Origin: Bacteroidales bacterium
Lineage (GTDB): Bacteria > Bacteroidota > Bacteroidia > Bacteroidales > Bacteroidaceae
Length of the DNA stretch: 64,000 nucleotides
Reading direction: 5' to 3'
Assembly (NCBI GenBank): GCA_015060885.1
Contig: SUXO01000001.1
Coordinates: 62,001-126,000 of the forward strand
A model generated the notes under the pieces. That model worked only from the letters and a program-made list of their open reading frames with translations. It searched no databases and was not told the DNA's origin. Of this stretch, positions 8,916 through 20,315 are shown in pieces; position 1 is the stretch's first letter; each line of letters starts with the position of its first letter. A program made the translations under genes and the position numbers.

Positions 8916-11537
8916 TTATTTTACAATCTTCTGTATCTCATTAAGTTTATTCAACGCTTCGAGCGGAGTGAGGTTATTCACGTCTATGCCCAGAATTTCG
9001 TCACGCACTTGTGAGAGGACAGGGTCGTCGAGCTGGAAGAAATTAAGCTGAACACCTTCGCGGCTCTCGGCAATTTCGGTTGCAGGGGCCTTTTTAAGGT
9101 CGCCACGGTTGTCATTGGCTTCGAGTTTGCTCAATATCTGTTCCGAGCGTCTTATTACACTCTTGGGCATACCTGCGAGCTTTGCAACGTGGATACCGAA
9201 AGAGTGTTCGCTGCCGCCCACCATTAGCTTGCGCAGGAATATTACGCGACCATCGATTTCACGTACCGATACATTGTAGTTCTTTATGCGCGGGAAACTC
9301 TTCTCCATTTCGTTGAGTTCGTGATAATGGGTGGCAAAGAGTGTGCGGGCACGGCCGCGTGCATTTTCGTGTATATGCTCAACAATGGCCCAGGCAATGG
9401 ACATACCGTCGTATGTCGATGTTCCGCGGCCAAGCTCGTCGAAGAGCACAAGGCTACGCCCCGAAAGGTTGTTGAGAATGCTTGCAGCCTCGGTCATTTC
9501 GACCATAAAGGTTGACTCGCCGGCCGATATATTGTCGCTTGCACCGACACGTGTGAATATCTTGTCGACAAGGCCTATGTGGGCACTCTCGGCCGGAACA
9601 AAACAACCTATCTGCGCAAGCAGTGTTATGAGGGCTGTCTGTCGCAGAAGAGCCGACTTACCTGCCATATTTGGACCGGTGACAATTATTATCTGCTGCT
9701 TGTCGCTGTCGAGGTAGAGGTCATTGGGGATATAATCCTCGCCAACCGGCATCTGACGCTCTATAACAGGGTGGCGGCCCTGCTTTATATCGAGAATATT
9801 TTCCTCGCTTATCACAGGCCTTATGTATTTATAGGCGCGTGACACGTTGGCAAACGAGAGCAGGGTGTCGAGGCGGGCCAGGAGGGTAGCGTTCTGCTGT
9901 ATCGAGGGTATGTACGATGCAAGGTCCGTTACAATCTCACCGAAAATGCGCCCTTCGAGCGCAAGAATCTTCTCTTCGGCACCAAGTATCTTTTCTTCAT
10001 ACTCTTTGAGTTCTTGTGTAATGTATCGCTCGGCATTTACAAGTGTCTGCTTGCGTATCCACTCTTCGGGAACATTATCCTTGTATGTGTTGCGCACTTC
10101 AATATAATAACCGAACACGTTGTTGAACGATATTTTAAGGCTTGGTATTCCTGTGCGCTCACTCTCGCGCTGCTGCAACTGCATAAGGTAATCCTTGCCG
10201 TGATAGGCTATGGCACGCAATTCGTCGAGCTGCTCATTGACACCGTCGGCCACAACACCTCCCTTGTTCAGCAGAAGAGGCGGTTCGGGAACAATCTCAC
10301 GGGCTATACGGCTGCTTATGTCGGCACAACAATCGAGGCGGGCACCAATACTCTTTATAACCTCGTTCGACGACTCTTCACACGCCTTTTTTATAGGTTC
10401 TATGGCTTGCAGGGCTATCTTCAACTGCACAAGCTCGCGTGGTGACACTCGCGCAGCCGCCACCTTTGAGATTATTCGTTCAAGGTCGCCTATCCTGTGA
10501 AGCTGCTCATCGACGATGTCGCGGAATTCGGGCTCGCGGAAGTAATATTCCACAATATCAAGACGCTCATCGATTGGTTTCTTGTCTTTTAGGGGGAATA
10601 CCAGCCAGCGTTTGAGCAGACGGGCTCCCATAGGTGTAATGGTCTTGTCTATCACAGAGAGCAACGAGGAACCGCCGTCGTGCATACTTCCCATAAGTTC
10701 AAGACTGCGGATGGTAAACTTGTCGAGCCTCACATAACGCTCCTCTTCAATGCGTGAAATGGTGCGTATGTGCGATATCTGGTTATGCAGTGTCACGCCA
10801 AGATAGTGCAGAATGGCACCGGCTGCTACTATTCCACTGCGCAAGTGGCTTATGCCGTAACCTTTGAGATTCTTCGTTTCGAAATGCTTTGTAAGTTTCT
10901 CATTGGCAAATTCGTCGGTAAAAACCCAGTCGTCGAGTTCAAAGGTGAGCAGCTTGCTGCCGAAACACTCCTCGAAACGTTTTTTGTTTCCACGCTCGAA
11001 AAGTACCTCTTTGGGACGGAAATTGACAAGGAGTTTATCTATGTAATCGAATGTTCCTTCGGCCACAAGGAACTCGCCGGTTGAAATATCGAGGAACGAT
11101 ACACCGCACATAGGCTTTCCAAAGTGTACTGCTGCAAGAAAGTTATTCTCCTTATAGTCGAGTATGTTGTCGTTTATTGAAACACCGGGTGTAACAAGCT
11201 CTGTTATTCCACGTTTCACCAATTTCTTGGTCATTTTGGGATCTTCGAGCTGGTCGCAAATGGCAACACGCTTGCCGGCACGCACCAGTTTAGGGAGATA
11301 AGTGTCGAGTGCGTGAAAAGGAAAACCGGCCATTTCGGTAGCCTGTGCCGAAGGGTTTTTCCCGTTGGAACGTTTTGTGAGCGTTATTCCAAGTATCTCC
11401 GACGCTATGACTGCGTCGGAACAGTATGTTTCGTAAAAATCGCCGCAACGGAACAGAAGCACTGCATCGGGGTGCTTTGCTTTAAGTTCCAAAAACTGGC
11501 GCATCATGGGGGTTACAGCTGTCTCTTTTTCGGCCAT
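8916..11537 (-). CDS. mutS: DNA mismatch repair protein MutS
   Basis: Mismatch-recognition ATPase, 873 aa, full length. The mismatch-binding domain I carries the Phe-X-Glu motif in [12 protein letters not shown] near residue 28. The ABC-type ATPase domain has Walker [14 protein letters not shown] near residue 615 and Walker [13 protein letters not shown]. The C-terminal helix-turn-helix dimer region ends [14 protein letters not shown]. The start fits the family ([15 protein letters not shown]). It is transcribed alone from a TACCTTCG-type promoter. No MutL lies nearby, which is normal for this phylum. Confidence 0.98.
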   Translation of the reverse strand: MAEKETAVTPMMRQFLELKAKHPDAVLLFRCGDFYETYCSDAVIASEILGITLTKRSNGKNPSAQATEMAGFPFHALDTYLPKLVRAGKRVAICDQLEDPKMTKKLVKRGITELVTPGVSINDNILDYKENNFLAAVHFGKPMCGVSFLDISTGEFLVAEGTFDYIDKLLVNFRPKEVLFERGNKKRFEECFGSKLLTFELDDWVFTDEFANEKLTKHFETKNLKGYGISHLRSGIVAAGAILHYLGVTLHNQISHIRTISRIEEERYVRLDKFTIRSLELMGSMHDGGSSLLSVIDKTITPMGARLLKRWLVFPLKDKKPIDERLDIVEYYFREPEFRDIVDEQLHRIGDLERIISKVAAARVSPRELVQLKIALQAIEPIKKACEESSNEVIKSIGARLDCCADISSRIAREIVPEPPLLLNKGGVVADGVNEQLDELRAIAYHGKDYLMQLQQRESERTGIPSLKISFNNVFGYYIEVRNTYKDNVPEEWIRKQTLVNAERYITQELKEYEEKILGAEEKILALEGRIFGEIVTDLASYIPSIQQNATLLARLDTLLSFANVSRAYKYIRPVISEENILDIKQGRHPVIERQMPVGEDYIPNDLYLDSDKQQIIIVTGPNMAGKSALLRQTALITLLAQIGCFVPAESAHIGLVDKIFTRVGASDNISAGESTFMVEMTEAASILNNLSGRSLVLFDELGRGTSTYDGMSIAWAIVEHIHENARGRARTLFATHYHELNEMEKSFPRIKNYNVSVREIDGRVIFLRKLMVGGSEHSFGIHVAKLAGMPKSVIRRSEQILSKLEANDNRGDLKKAPATEIAESREGVQLNFFQLDDPVLSQVRDEILGIDVNNLTPLEALNKLNEIQKIVK

Positions 11538-11558
11538 AAGATTTATTTAAATATTATG

Positions 11559-11566
11559 CGAAGGTA
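11559..11566 (-). promoter_or_regulatory. mutS -7 box
   Basis: The minus strand reads TACCTTCG, a common Bacteroidetes variant of TAnnTTTG, 22 bp before the mutS start codon. TTGTCG lies about 20 bases further upstream, near where a -33 element would sit. Confidence 0.5.
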
Positions 11567-11660
11567 ACTTTTTTTAGCGACAATTTTACCATTGAGCAGC
11601 AAAAAAGGAAATTAAAGGACAAATTATCGGCCGAAATATTCAATTACTACTTTTTTTATA

Positions 11661-11668
11661 TATTTTTG
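11661..11668 (+). promoter_or_regulatory. leuS -7 box
   Basis: TATTTTTG matches TAnnTTTG exactly, 72 bp before the leuS ATG. An imperfect dyad (ATTACATCTAC / GTAGATAGTAAT) follows in the leader at about 11676-11702. Confidence 0.6.
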
Positions 11669-11740
11669 TAGGTTATTACATCTACATAGTAGATAGTAAT
11701 AGTTTTATGAAAAGAAGACAAAATAATAAACATACAAAAA

Positions 11741-14572
11741 ATGGGATACAATTTTAACGAGATTGAACAGAAGTGGCAGAAACGCTGGAAAGATGAGAAG
11801 ACTTACCGCATTGTAGAAAACGAGGATAAGAAAAAATTCTATGTCCTCAATATGTTTCCTTATCCATCGGGAGCAGGCCTTCACGTGGGACACCCGCTCG
11901 GATACATCGCCTCCGATATTTTTGCACGCTTCAAACGCCTTAACGGTTACAACGTACTGAACCCTATGGGCTACGATGCCTACGGACTCCCGGCCGAGCA
12001 ATATGCAATACAGACAGGACAACACCCCGCAATAACCACCGAACAGAATATAAACCGCTATCGCGAACAGCTCGACAAGATTGGTTTCTGTTTCGACTGG
12101 GACCGTGAAATAAGAACCTGTGATGCCGAGTACTATCACTGGACACAGTGGGCATTCATAAAGATGTTCAACCACTATTACGACAACAAGGCAAAATGCA
12201 GCCGCCCCATAAGCGAACTTATTGAAAAACTGGGAAAAGAGGGTAGTGCCAACATAGATGCCGCCTGCACAAGAGAGATTAATATTTCGGCTGCCGAGTG
12301 GAATGCCATGAACTATAAGGAGCAGCAGGAACTGCTTATGAACTGGCGCATAGCCTTCCTCAACGAAACTATGGTGAACTGGTGTCCGCAATTGGGTACC
12401 GTGCTTGCCAACGATGAGGTTGTCGACGGAGTATCAGAACGAGGAGGTTTCCCCGTGGTACAAAAGAAGATGAAACAGTGGTGCCTGCGCGTATCGGCCT
12501 ATGCACAACGCCTGCTCGACGGGCTCGACAGAATAGACTGGACTGACTCACTCAAAGAGACACAACGCAACTGGATAGGCCGCAGCGAAGGAACCGAAAT
12601 GCAGTTCCACATAAAGGACAGCGATATTGAATTTACTATATTCACAACCCGTGCCGACACAGTGTTCGGAGTAACATTTATGGTACTTGCACCCGAAAGC
12701 GAACTTGTGGCACAACTCACGACTGCTGAACAGAAAGAGGCTGTCGATGCATACCTCGACCGCACAAAGAAACGTACCGAGCGCGAACGTATGATTGACC
12801 GCAATGTAACAGGCGTGTTCACCGGTTCCTACGCAGTAAACCCGCTCACAGGTGAAGATATTCCTGTGTGGGTGAGTGATTATGTACTTGCGGGATATGG
12901 AACAGGAGCCATTATGGCTGTGCCTGCACACGACAGCCGCGACTATGCCTTCGCAAAGCATTTCGGTATTGAGATACGCCCCCTTATAGAGGGTTGTGAT
13001 GTGAGCGAAGAGAGCTTCGATGCAAAAGAGGGTATAATGACCAACTCACCCACCGCCGCATTTGCCGACTGCAAACTAAACCTCAACGGGCTCACTGTGA
13101 AAGAGGCCATTGCAGCCACAAAACAGTATGTTACCGAAAATAAACTCGGACGCGTAAAAGTAAACTACCGCTTGCGCGATGCAATATTCAGCCGCCAGCG
13201 TTACTGGGGCGAACCCTTCCCCATATATTACAACAACGGAATACCCACACCCATACCCGAAGAGTGCCTGCCTCTTGAACTTCCCGAAGTGGAGAAATTC
13301 CTCCCCACAGAGAGTGGAGAACCGCCATTGGGACACGCTAAAATATGGGCTTGGGATACCATAAACAACCGTGTTACAAGCAAAGAGAATATAGACAACA
13401 AAACAATATTCCCTCTCGAACTCAACACTATGCCTGGTTTTGCAGGTTCCAGCGCATACTATCTGCGTTATATGGACCCCCGCAACAACAAAGCACTTGT
13501 GTCGGAAGATGCCAATAAATACTGGCAGAATGTAGACCTCTATGTGGGTGGAACAGAACACGCCACAGGTCACCTCATATATTCACGTTTCTGGAATATG
13601 TTCCTTTACGACCTGGGAATAAGCGTAAAGGAAGAGCCGTTCCAGAAACTGGTGAACCAGGGTATGATTCAGGGCCGAAGCAATTTTGTATACCGCATAA
13701 AGGATACTAATAAATTTGTGTCGCTCAACCTATCGAAAGAATATGATGTAACACCCCTGCACGTGGATGTGAACATTGTATCGAACGATATACTGGACAT
13801 TGAGGCCTTCCGCGCTTGGCGTCCCGAATATGCCGATGCGGAATTTATTCTCGAAGATGGAAAATATATCTGCGGCTGGGCTGTGGAGAAGATGAGCAAG
13901 TCTATGTTCAACGTGGTAAACCCCGACACTATCGTTGAAAGATACGGTGCCGACACACTGCGTCTTTACGAAATGTTCCTGGGCCCCGTGGAACAATCGA
14001 AACCCTGGGATACAAACGGTATCGACGGTTGCCACCGCTTCCTCAAAAAATTCTGGGGAATGTTCTTCGACAAGAACGACAACTATATTGTTACCGACGA
14101 GGCTGCAACAAAAGAGGAACTCAAAGCATTGCATAAACTTATAAAAAAGACAAGTGATGACATTCCTGCATTCTCATACAACACAACCGTAAGTGCATTT
14201 ATGATATGCGTGAACGAATTGAGCGCGCTCAAATGCAACAAAAAAGAGATACTCGAAAAAATAGTCATACTGCTTGCACCATTTGCACCGCACATAAGCG
14301 AAGAGCTGTGGGAGAAGCTTGGCAACAACAGCACAGTGTGCGACGCACAATGGCCGGAATTCAACGAAGAGTATCTTAAAGAGGATACAATAAAGTACAC
14401 AATATCGTTCAACGGAAAAGCACGTTTCACAATGGAATTTGCAGCCGATGCCACAAATGCCGACATTGAAAAGGCAGTGCTTGCCGACGATAACAGCAAA
14501 CGATACATTGAAGAGAAACCCATCAAAAAAGTAATCATTGTACCAAAGAAAATTGTTAACGTGGTAATTTGA
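11741..14572 (+). CDS. leuS: Leucyl-tRNA synthetase
   Basis: Class Ia synthetase that charges tRNA-Leu, 943 aa. The HIGH motif appears as HVGHP inside [16 protein letters not shown] near residue 48, and the KMSKS loop in [15 protein letters not shown] near residue 720. The CP1 editing domain is present with [12 protein letters not shown] and the conserved editing Asp region [16 protein letters not shown] lineage-type insertion precedes KMSKS (residues about 650-710). The C-terminal domain ends [15 protein letters not shown]. Base composition of the coding strand is A-rich, as in the other plus-strand genes left of the candidate origin. Confidence 0.98.
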   Translation: MGYNFNEIEQKWQKRWKDEKTYRIVENEDKKKFYVLNMFPYPSGAGLHVGHPLGYIASDIFARFKRLNGYNVLNPMGYDAYGLPAEQYAIQTGQHPAITTEQNINRYREQLDKIGFCFDWDREIRTCDAEYYHWTQWAFIKMFNHYYDNKAKCSRPISELIEKLGKEGSANIDAACTREINISAAEWNAMNYKEQQELLMNWRIAFLNETMVNWCPQLGTVLANDEVVDGVSERGGFPVVQKKMKQWCLRVSAYAQRLLDGLDRIDWTDSLKETQRNWIGRSEGTEMQFHIKDSDIEFTIFTTRADTVFGVTFMVLAPESELVAQLTTAEQKEAVDAYLDRTKKRTERERMIDRNVTGVFTGSYAVNPLTGEDIPVWVSDYVLAGYGTGAIMAVPAHDSRDYAFAKHFGIEIRPLIEGCDVSEESFDAKEGIMTNSPTAAFADCKLNLNGLTVKEAIAATKQYVTENKLGRVKVNYRLRDAIFSRQRYWGEPFPIYYNNGIPTPIPEECLPLELPEVEKFLPTESGEPPLGHAKIWAWDTINNRVTSKENIDNKTIFPLELNTMPGFAGSSAYYLRYMDPRNNKALVSEDANKYWQNVDLYVGGTEHATGHLIYSRFWNMFLYDLGISVKEEPFQKLVNQGMIQGRSNFVYRIKDTNKFVSLNLSKEYDVTPLHVDVNIVSNDILDIEAFRAWRPEYADAEFILEDGKYICGWAVEKMSKSMFNVVNPDTIVERYGADTLRLYEMFLGPVEQSKPWDTNGIDGCHRFLKKFWGMFFDKNDNYIVTDEAATKEELKALHKLIKKTSDDIPAFSYNTTVSAFMICVNELSALKCNKKEILEKIVILLAPFAPHISEELWEKLGNNSTVCDAQWPEFNEEYLKEDTIKYTISFNGKARFTMEFAADATNADIEKAVLADDNSKRYIEEKPIKKVIIVPKKIVNVVI

Positions 14573-14622
14573 CATACCATTACACGGTATAAGCATTTGT
14601 AAATTACTTAAATTTTAAAGTT

Positions 14623-15576
14623 ATGAGGAAATTTTCTTTTCCAAGACCAAGTATAATGTCAGAGATTAAAAACTATCTGATGATTACATTAGGGCTTGCA
14701 TTATACTCATTTGTATGGAACTTCTTTATGAGTCCTTATGAATTTCTTATCGGCGGTATAACCGGTGTGGGAGCCATAGTGCAATACTCAGTGGGTATAT
14801 CGATGCAGTATGTATATTTTGCTCTCAATTTAATACTCATAATAATAGCCATTAAGATATTGGGTTGGAAATTTTGCATAAAGACAATTTATGCAATAAT
14901 AACAATGACAATAATGTTGAGTATAACCGAAATTCTTTTTGAAAATTTCAACGCTTATACAATTCTTGGTGCCGACAAAGAGCTGGAAGCCTGTCTTGTG
15001 GGGTCGATATTCATTGGTATAGCAATAGCAATATGCTTTTTGAATAATGGTTCCACAGGTGGAGTTGATATAATTGCAGCAATTGTAAACAAATATAAAG
15101 ATGTCAGCTTTGGCCGTGCAATGCTCTATGTCGATACTATTATAGTAACAAGCAGTTTCTTTATCATTCCATCGGATAATATAACAGTGAGTTTGTCGAG
15201 AATGTTTTATGGCTATATAACACTTGTGGTTGTGAACCTGGCACTTGATTATATGGTGAACAGCAACCGTCAAATGGTACAATTCTTTATATTCTCAAAC
15301 AAATATGAAGAGATTGGCTATTATATAACCCGCCACCTTAAACGTGGTGTCACATTACTCGATTCTGTTGGTTTCTATTCAAAAAAAGAGGGTAAAGTCA
15401 TAACTACACTTACACGTGCCAACCAGTCGAACCAATTGTTCAGTATGGTTAAGCAGATAGACCCCAACGCTCTTATTTCACAATCGAAAGTAATGGGAGT
15501 TTATGGTAACGGGTTCGACAAGATTAAAGCGAAAAAAATTAAATTGGAAGAGAATAAAACAGAGGACATTCAATGA
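14623..15576 (+). CDS. YitT/DUF161 family membrane protein
   Basis: Predicted inner-membrane protein of 317 aa in the YitT family. About five or six hydrophobic helices fill residues 15-210, including an [14 protein letters not shown] segment typical of the DUF161 repeats. The C-terminal 90 residues form the soluble DUF2179 domain ([20 protein letters not shown]). The function of the family is not established, so I give no symbol. The stop overlaps the rdgB start by four bases (ATGA), so the two are translationally coupled. Codon use is more AT-rich than in leuS. Confidence 0.9.
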   Translation: MRKFSFPRPSIMSEIKNYLMITLGLALYSFVWNFFMSPYEFLIGGITGVGAIVQYSVGISMQYVYFALNLILIIIAIKILGWKFCIKTIYAIITMTIMLSITEILFENFNAYTILGADKELEACLVGSIFIGIAIAICFLNNGSTGGVDIIAAIVNKYKDVSFGRAMLYVDTIIVTSSFFIIPSDNITVSLSRMFYGYITLVVVNLALDYMVNSNRQMVQFFIFSNKYEEIGYYITRHLKRGVTLLDSVGFYSKKEGKVITTLTRANQSNQLFSMVKQIDPNALISQSKVMGVYGNGFDKIKAKKIKLEENKTEDIQ

Positions 15577-16151
15577 AACTTGTTTTTGCCACAAACAACA
15601 GACACAAACTGCAAGAGGTAAGGGATATTCTTGGTGAGAGGGTAGAGGTGCTGTCGCTTAAAGATATCGATTGCAACGACGAAATACCCGAAACCGGTAC
15701 AACACTCGAAGAGAATGCCCTTATAAAAGCACGCTGGGTTAAGGAGAAATATGGTTACAACTGCTTTGCCGACGATACCGGGCTCGAAGTAGAGGCACTT
15801 GGCGGAGCTCCCGGTGTATATTCGGCACGCTATGCAGGTGAAGAGTGTGACTCACAGGCCAATATGCTTAAATTATTGGAAAATTTAACAGGCAAAAGTA
15901 ACCGTAATGCACAATTTCGTACAGTTATTGCGTTAATTATAGAGAATAAGGAAATTTTGTTCGATGGGGTGGTGAAAGGAGTCATAAGTGAAAAGAAAAT
16001 GGGGGATGCCGGTTTTGGTTACGACCCTATATTTATCCCCGATGGCTACGGAATGAGTTTTGCCCAAATGGAAAGCACGTTGAAAAACTCAATAAGCCAC
16101 AGATACAGAGCTACTGAAAAATTGAACGATTATATAAACAACAATATTTAG
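15573..16151 (+). CDS. rdgB: Non-canonical purine NTP pyrophosphatase (RdgB/HAM1)
   Basis: House-cleaning enzyme that hydrolyses dITP, ITP and XTP to monophosphates and so keeps deaminated purines out of DNA and RNA. The 192 aa are standard. Motifs are the substrate-binding start [15 protein letters not shown], the catalytic [22 protein letters not shown] and the C-terminal SHRYRA. The start ATG overlaps the preceding stop by four bases. Porz follows 42 bp later on the same strand, so the three genes may share a transcript. Confidence 0.96.
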   Translation: MKLVFATNNRHKLQEVRDILGERVEVLSLKDIDCNDEIPETGTTLEENALIKARWVKEKYGYNCFADDTGLEVEALGGAPGVYSARYAGEECDSQANMLKLLENLTGKSNRNAQFRTVIALIIENKEILFDGVVKGVISEKKMGDAGFGYDPIFIPDGYGMSFAQMESTLKNSISHRYRATEKLNDYINNNI

Positions 16152-16193
16152 AGTTCTACAAAAGAACCTGTAAGTTGTTCAAACTTTATTATT

Positions 16194-18497
16194 ATGAATA
16201 TGATTAAGAGATTTTTTATTATAGCTTTTACGCTATTCCTACCAATAAGTATGAATGCCGGTATTGGCGACTGGACACTTCATACTTCGTACTGTAATAC
16301 CACAAGCTGCCAGGTTGCAGGTGATAAAGTATATGTATTGGCATCGGGGTCACTGTTTGTTTACGACAAAAAGGATAATTCCGTATACACCTATGACAAA
16401 CAGAACAGTTTAAGCGATTTCAATATAGCATACATTAATTATTGTAAAGGAATTGATGCATTGCTGATTGTATACAAGAATGCAAATATAGATATTCTAT
16501 ATTCAAATGGCTATGTATACAATATATCGGATTTCAAGAATAAGATAATATCCAATAAGAATATAAACGGAGTAAACATATATGGCAACACAGCCTATAT
16601 AAATACCAGTTTCGGTGTAGTACTGCTCGACCTTGAAAATCTCGAATTTACAAACACATACAACCTTAACCTTAATACATATTGTTCATACACAGCCGGG
16701 AGCGATATATATATAGGAACTGAAACCGGCATTTACAAGGGTTCCGTGGAAGACAACCTGCTCGACAAGGCAAACTGGACTAAAATTAACAGCTATAAGA
16801 CATATGTTATAAACAGTATAAACGGAAAACTTATTGCAGTAATCAATGGAAAAGGTGCCTGCACACTTAAAAGCGATGGTTCGATAGAAAAAACCATTGT
16901 AGCCAATACAAAGCAGAACAAATATTCATATAACTATAATAACAGCCTTTATATAGGGTGGAATAACCAGCTTGCCATAATAAACAGCGATACCGATTAC
17001 AAAACCTACACGCCTGCAACAGAAAGTGAATTCATTATGGCCGATGGAAATGGTTTTTGGAGCTGTAAAGGGGAAAAAGGAGTAGTGGAGAGCAAAATTG
17101 CCGATACTAAAATTGTAGACGGAGAAAATTATATAATTCCCAACAGCCCCATACGCAACTATTGCGAATTTATTAAATTCTCTCAAAACAATAAACTGCT
17201 TGTTGCCGGTGGAACACTAAACTATTTCGATGTTACATTCTACCCTGGAACACTTATGGAATATGATTATTCCAGCAACAAATGGATAAACTTCCCCGAA
17301 GAAGAGATTAAAACCACAACAGGAATACAATATGTCAACCTTTGCTCAATTGACGAGGACCCGACTGAACCCGGACACTATTTTGCAAGCTCTTTCGGAC
17401 AGGGTATATATGAGTTCCGCAATGGAAAATTTGTGGCACACTACAACCATAAGAACAGCCCACTTGAATCTCCTGTACCGGCATCGATGAATTATGTCAG
17501 AATTCCGAGAGTGCAATTCGATGCAGCCGGTAACCTATGGGTTGTAAACACCAATTGCAAAGATATTGTAAAGGTACTTAAAAAAGATGGTTCCTGGGTT
17601 ATATTACCATACGATGATATTACAGATTTTCCCACAATGGTCGATATGATAATAGATTCAAGAGGATGGTTGTGGATAACATCGTACCAGGCTATTCCGG
17701 GAGTGTTCTGTGCAAAGATGAACAACACACCGTTCGATATAGCCGATGACCGAACGAAATTGGTTATAAACAACTTTATAAACCAGGATGGTACAAGTTA
17801 TAAAATAGACCAGGTATATTGCATAAAAGAGGATAAGAACGGACAGATATGGGTGGGTACCAACAATGGATTATTTGTTGTTACAGATGCCGAAAAATTC
17901 TTTAAGGATGGTGTTTTAACCCAAATAAAGGTTCCCCGCAACGATGGAACCGGCCTTGCCGACTACCTGTTTGGCGGAGCCCAGATTTCGGCCATTGAGA
18001 TAGATGGTGCCAACAGAAAATGGATAGGCACCAAGAACAACGGAATATACCTTGTGAGCAGCGACGGACTGGAAACCATACACCACTTCACAAAAGATAA
18101 TTCAATGCTGCCATCGAACGATATTACAAGCATTGCTGTAAACAAGAACAGTGGTGAAGTATTTATAGGAACAAGTGAGGGTATCGCAAGTTATGTGAGT
18201 GATGCCACCGAACCTTCACCCACCTTGCAAGAGAGTGCCGTACACGCTTATCCAAACCCCGTAAAAGCCCTGTACAACGGAGTTATTTCAATAGTTGGAC
18301 TGACACACGGTTGTGAGGTCAAAATAGTCGACACGGCCGGATATTTGATTACAGAGGGTATTTCCATTGGTGGACAGTTCACTTGGAACGGACGCAACGC
18401 ACAGGGCGAGAAGGTTTCAAGTGGAGTCTACTATGTTCTTATGTATGATGAGAACGGCGATGAAAGCCTCGCTACCAAAATACTTATTACACGATAA
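16194..18497 (+). CDS. porZ: PorZ-like two-propeller protein with T9SS sorting domain
   Basis: Secreted protein, 767 aa. It has a signal peptide (MNMIKRFFIIAFTLFLPISMNA|GIGDW), then two stretches of beta-propeller repeats (about 25-310 and 330-680, the latter with blades such as WVGTNNGLFVV and WIGTKNNGIYLV). A C-terminal type A sorting domain (about 690-767) runs from HAYPNPVKALYNG to YYVLMYDENGDESLATKILITR. This order and length match PorZ, the surface protein of the type IX secretion attachment complex known from Porphyromonas gingivalis. No other T9SS genes lie in the window. A strong terminator follows. Alternative: a generic propeller protein exported by T9SS. Confidence 0.82.
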   Translation: MNMIKRFFIIAFTLFLPISMNAGIGDWTLHTSYCNTTSCQVAGDKVYVLASGSLFVYDKKDNSVYTYDKQNSLSDFNIAYINYCKGIDALLIVYKNANIDILYSNGYVYNISDFKNKIISNKNINGVNIYGNTAYINTSFGVVLLDLENLEFTNTYNLNLNTYCSYTAGSDIYIGTETGIYKGSVEDNLLDKANWTKINSYKTYVINSINGKLIAVINGKGACTLKSDGSIEKTIVANTKQNKYSYNYNNSLYIGWNNQLAIINSDTDYKTYTPATESEFIMADGNGFWSCKGEKGVVESKIADTKIVDGENYIIPNSPIRNYCEFIKFSQNNKLLVAGGTLNYFDVTFYPGTLMEYDYSSNKWINFPEEEIKTTTGIQYVNLCSIDEDPTEPGHYFASSFGQGIYEFRNGKFVAHYNHKNSPLESPVPASMNYVRIPRVQFDAAGNLWVVNTNCKDIVKVLKKDGSWVILPYDDITDFPTMVDMIIDSRGWLWITSYQAIPGVFCAKMNNTPFDIADDRTKLVINNFINQDGTSYKIDQVYCIKEDKNGQIWVGTNNGLFVVTDAEKFFKDGVLTQIKVPRNDGTGLADYLFGGAQISAIEIDGANRKWIGTKNNGIYLVSSDGLETIHHFTKDNSMLPSNDITSIAVNKNSGEVFIGTSEGIASYVSDATEPSPTLQESAVHAYPNPVKALYNGVISIVGLTHGCEVKIVDTAGYLITEGISIGGQFTWNGRNAQGEKVSSGVYYVLMYDENGDESLATKILITR

Positions 18498-18530
18498 AAG
18501 CAAAGACTAAAATCATATATTGTATACTTG

Positions 18531-18561
18531 AACAGCCGGCGTTTGCCGGCTGTTTGTATTT
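18531..18561 (+). terminator. Terminator after porZ
   Basis: A ten-bp stem AACAGCCGGC / GCCGGCTGTT (18531-18540, 18545-18554) with a GTTT loop is followed by TGTATTT. Confidence 0.8.
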
Positions 18562-18599
18562 TGAACGATGTTTAGGTTGCACATTATTGAACCGGCCGC

Positions 18600-19020
18600 T
18601 CCTTTTCAACCGTTATTATTATATATCTTTCCTTTTTTAAATAATTAAATAAATCAACAACAATAACAAAATCGGTTAATATTGTGGATATCTTTTTCGA
18701 AAAGTGGTTTTTAATGCATTTAAATAGTTGAATATAGGTTTATTTATAGAATATAAATTCTGTAACCACTTGTTTTATAATAATATATTTAAATGTATAT
18801 TTGTATCGAAATTAAATATATACATATAACCTATTGTTAAAAACCTGTTAAAAAACTATTGATAAATGGATGTAAAAAAGTGGCAAAATAATTTGGCTTT
18901 TTAATTCAGTTCACGGCTTAATTTTTAAGTTTGTTTTTCAAAGAGAAATTGCCATTATTTTCAACCTATTTATCCCACTCTTTTCAACAACATATCAACA
19001 ATTATAAACAATGTTTTGAA
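18600..19020. other. Candidate chromosomal replication origin (oriC)
   Basis: Part of a 608-bp gap without genes, strongly AT-rich. Five DnaA-box-like 9-mers lie in one orientation: TTTTCAACC (18958), TTATCCCAC (18970), TTTTCAACA (18981), ATATCAACA (18992) and TTATAAACA (19002). They are stepped 12, 11, 11 and 10 bp. A facing group lies at 18832-18879 (TATTGTTAA, TGTTAAAAA, TATTGATAA, TGTAAAAAA), and a lone TGTGGATAT sits at 18683. A 9-4-9 near-palindrome lies at 18744-18765. By hand sampling, genes on the plus strand to the left and on the minus strand to the right share A-rich coding strands, while the other two classes do not, as expected if forks leave from here. The flanking genes converge on the gap, which is less usual at an origin. 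Confidence 0.6.
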
Positions 19021-19038
19021 CAGTTTTGAACCTTTGTT

Positions 19039-19087
19039 CATATAAATCACAAAAGCCACCGGCAAGGTGGCTTTTGTGATTTATATG
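19039..19087. terminator. Long-stem terminator after the aminotransferase gene
   Basis: A perfect 22-bp inverted repeat (19039-19060 with 19066-19087) has a GGCAA loop. It ends the lptG-ribBA-aspC unit and shields the candidate origin from read-through. Confidence 0.85.
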
Positions 19088-19105
19088 TGAAGTATGCTAT
19101 GTTTG

Positions 19106-20299
19106 TTATTTGAGTTTTGCAAGTGCCTCTTTAATGCGGCGCATAGCCTCTATAATGTTTTCGTCGCTTGTTGCATAGCTCATTCTGAAACATTCGGGAG
19201 AACCGAACGATGAACCTCCTACCGCTGCAACGTGTGCTTCTGTAAGCAGGTACATTGCCAAGTCATCGGAATTGTTTATAACCTGTCCGTTGTAGCTCTT
19301 GCCATAGAAAGAACTGCATTTAGGGAAGAGGTAGAATGCTCCTTCGGGTGTGTTTACTTCCAACCCCGGAATCTCTTTTGCAAGCTTTACAATGAGGTCG
19401 CGGCGGCGTTGGAAGGCTTTACGCATCTCCTCCACAGGTTCTTGTGAGCCGTTGTAGGCCTCTATTGAGGCTATTTGCGAAACAGAGCAGGGGCCGCTTG
19501 TATATTGTCCTTGCAGTTTATTGCATCCTTTCACAATCCAGTCGGCAGCGGCAAGGAAGCCAATTCTCCAACCTGTCATTGCATAAGCTTTTGATACACC
19601 GTTTATAATTATTACGCGGTCGCGTATTTCGCTGAACTGCGCAATGCTTTCGTGCTTGCCCACATAGTTTATGTGTTCATATATTTCGTCGGCAACAACG
19701 AATACGTCGGGGTGTTTAGCAAGTACATCGGCAAGCTCTTTGAGTTCCTCTTTTGTATACACCGAACCGGTGGGGTTCGAGGGTGAACAGAGAATCAGCA
19801 TCTTTGTTTTGGGTGTAATGGCTGCTTCGAGCTGTGCACCTGTTATCTTGAAGTTCTGTTCAATACCTGCACTTATTATTACAGGAGTACCGTCGGCCAT
19901 TTTTACCATTTCGGGATAGCTCACCCAGTAGGGGGCGGGTATAATAACCTCATCACCCTCATTCACAAGTGCCATAACAGCGTTGCACACCGATTGTTTT
20001 GCTCCGTTCGATACAGATATCTGTGCTTCGGTGTATTCGAGTCCATTCTCCTTTTTAAGCTTTTCTACAATAGCTTTGCGCAACGCAGGGTAGCCGGGAA
20101 CGGGTGAGTAGCGCGACCAGTTATCGTCAACTGCCTGTTTTGCTGCTGTCTTAATGGCATCGGGAGTGTTAAAGTCGGGTTCTCCCACACTCATATTTAT
20201 TACATCTACGCCTTGTGCTTTGAGCTCTTGGCTTTTTTGTGACATTGCCAATGTAGCCGATGGGGCTAATCTGTTGACACGGTTTGATAGTTTGTTCAT
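19106..20299 (-). CDS. aspC: Aspartate aminotransferase (class I PLP enzyme)
   Basis: Transfers the amino group between aspartate and 2-oxoglutarate in the cytoplasm. The protein is 397 aa from the ATG at 20299 (MNKLSNRVNRLAPSATLAM). The ORF-track start at 20389 lies inside ribBA and would add 30 residues unlike the family, so I reject it. The PLP lysine is in GVSKAYAMTGWRIGF near residue 237; SPSNPTGSVYTKEEL and YATSDENIIEAMRRI are the other class I marks. It is the last gene of a minus-strand run, 16 bp after ribBA. Narrow-specificity relatives (prephenate or aromatic aminotransferases) are possible, but the family I-gamma aspartate type fits best. Confidence 0.92.
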   Translation of the reverse strand: MNKLSNRVNRLAPSATLAMSQKSQELKAQGVDVINMSVGEPDFNTPDAIKTAAKQAVDDNWSRYSPVPGYPALRKAIVEKLKKENGLEYTEAQISVSNGAKQSVCNAVMALVNEGDEVIIPAPYWVSYPEMVKMADGTPVIISAGIEQNFKITGAQLEAAITPKTKMLILCSPSNPTGSVYTKEELKELADVLAKHPDVFVVADEIYEHINYVGKHESIAQFSEIRDRVIIINGVSKAYAMTGWRIGFLAAADWIVKGCNKLQGQYTSGPCSVSQIASIEAYNGSQEPVEEMRKAFQRRRDLIVKLAKEIPGLEVNTPEGAFYLFPKCSSFYGKSYNGQVINNSDDLAMYLLTEAHVAAVGGSSFGSPECFRMSYATSDENIIEAMRRIKEALAKLK

Positions 20300-20315
20300 A
20301 TTGTTATATAGTTCT

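Noticed and set aside
11549-11566. Possible dif half-site (ATTATGCGAA) upstream of mutS
   Set aside because: Only one arm resembles XerCD sites; the other arm is not complementary, and the motif coincides with the mutS promoter.
18744-18765. 9-4-9 near-palindrome considered as a dif site
   Set aside because: It lacks recognisable Xer arms and the six-base centre, and lies in what looks like an origin rather than a terminus.
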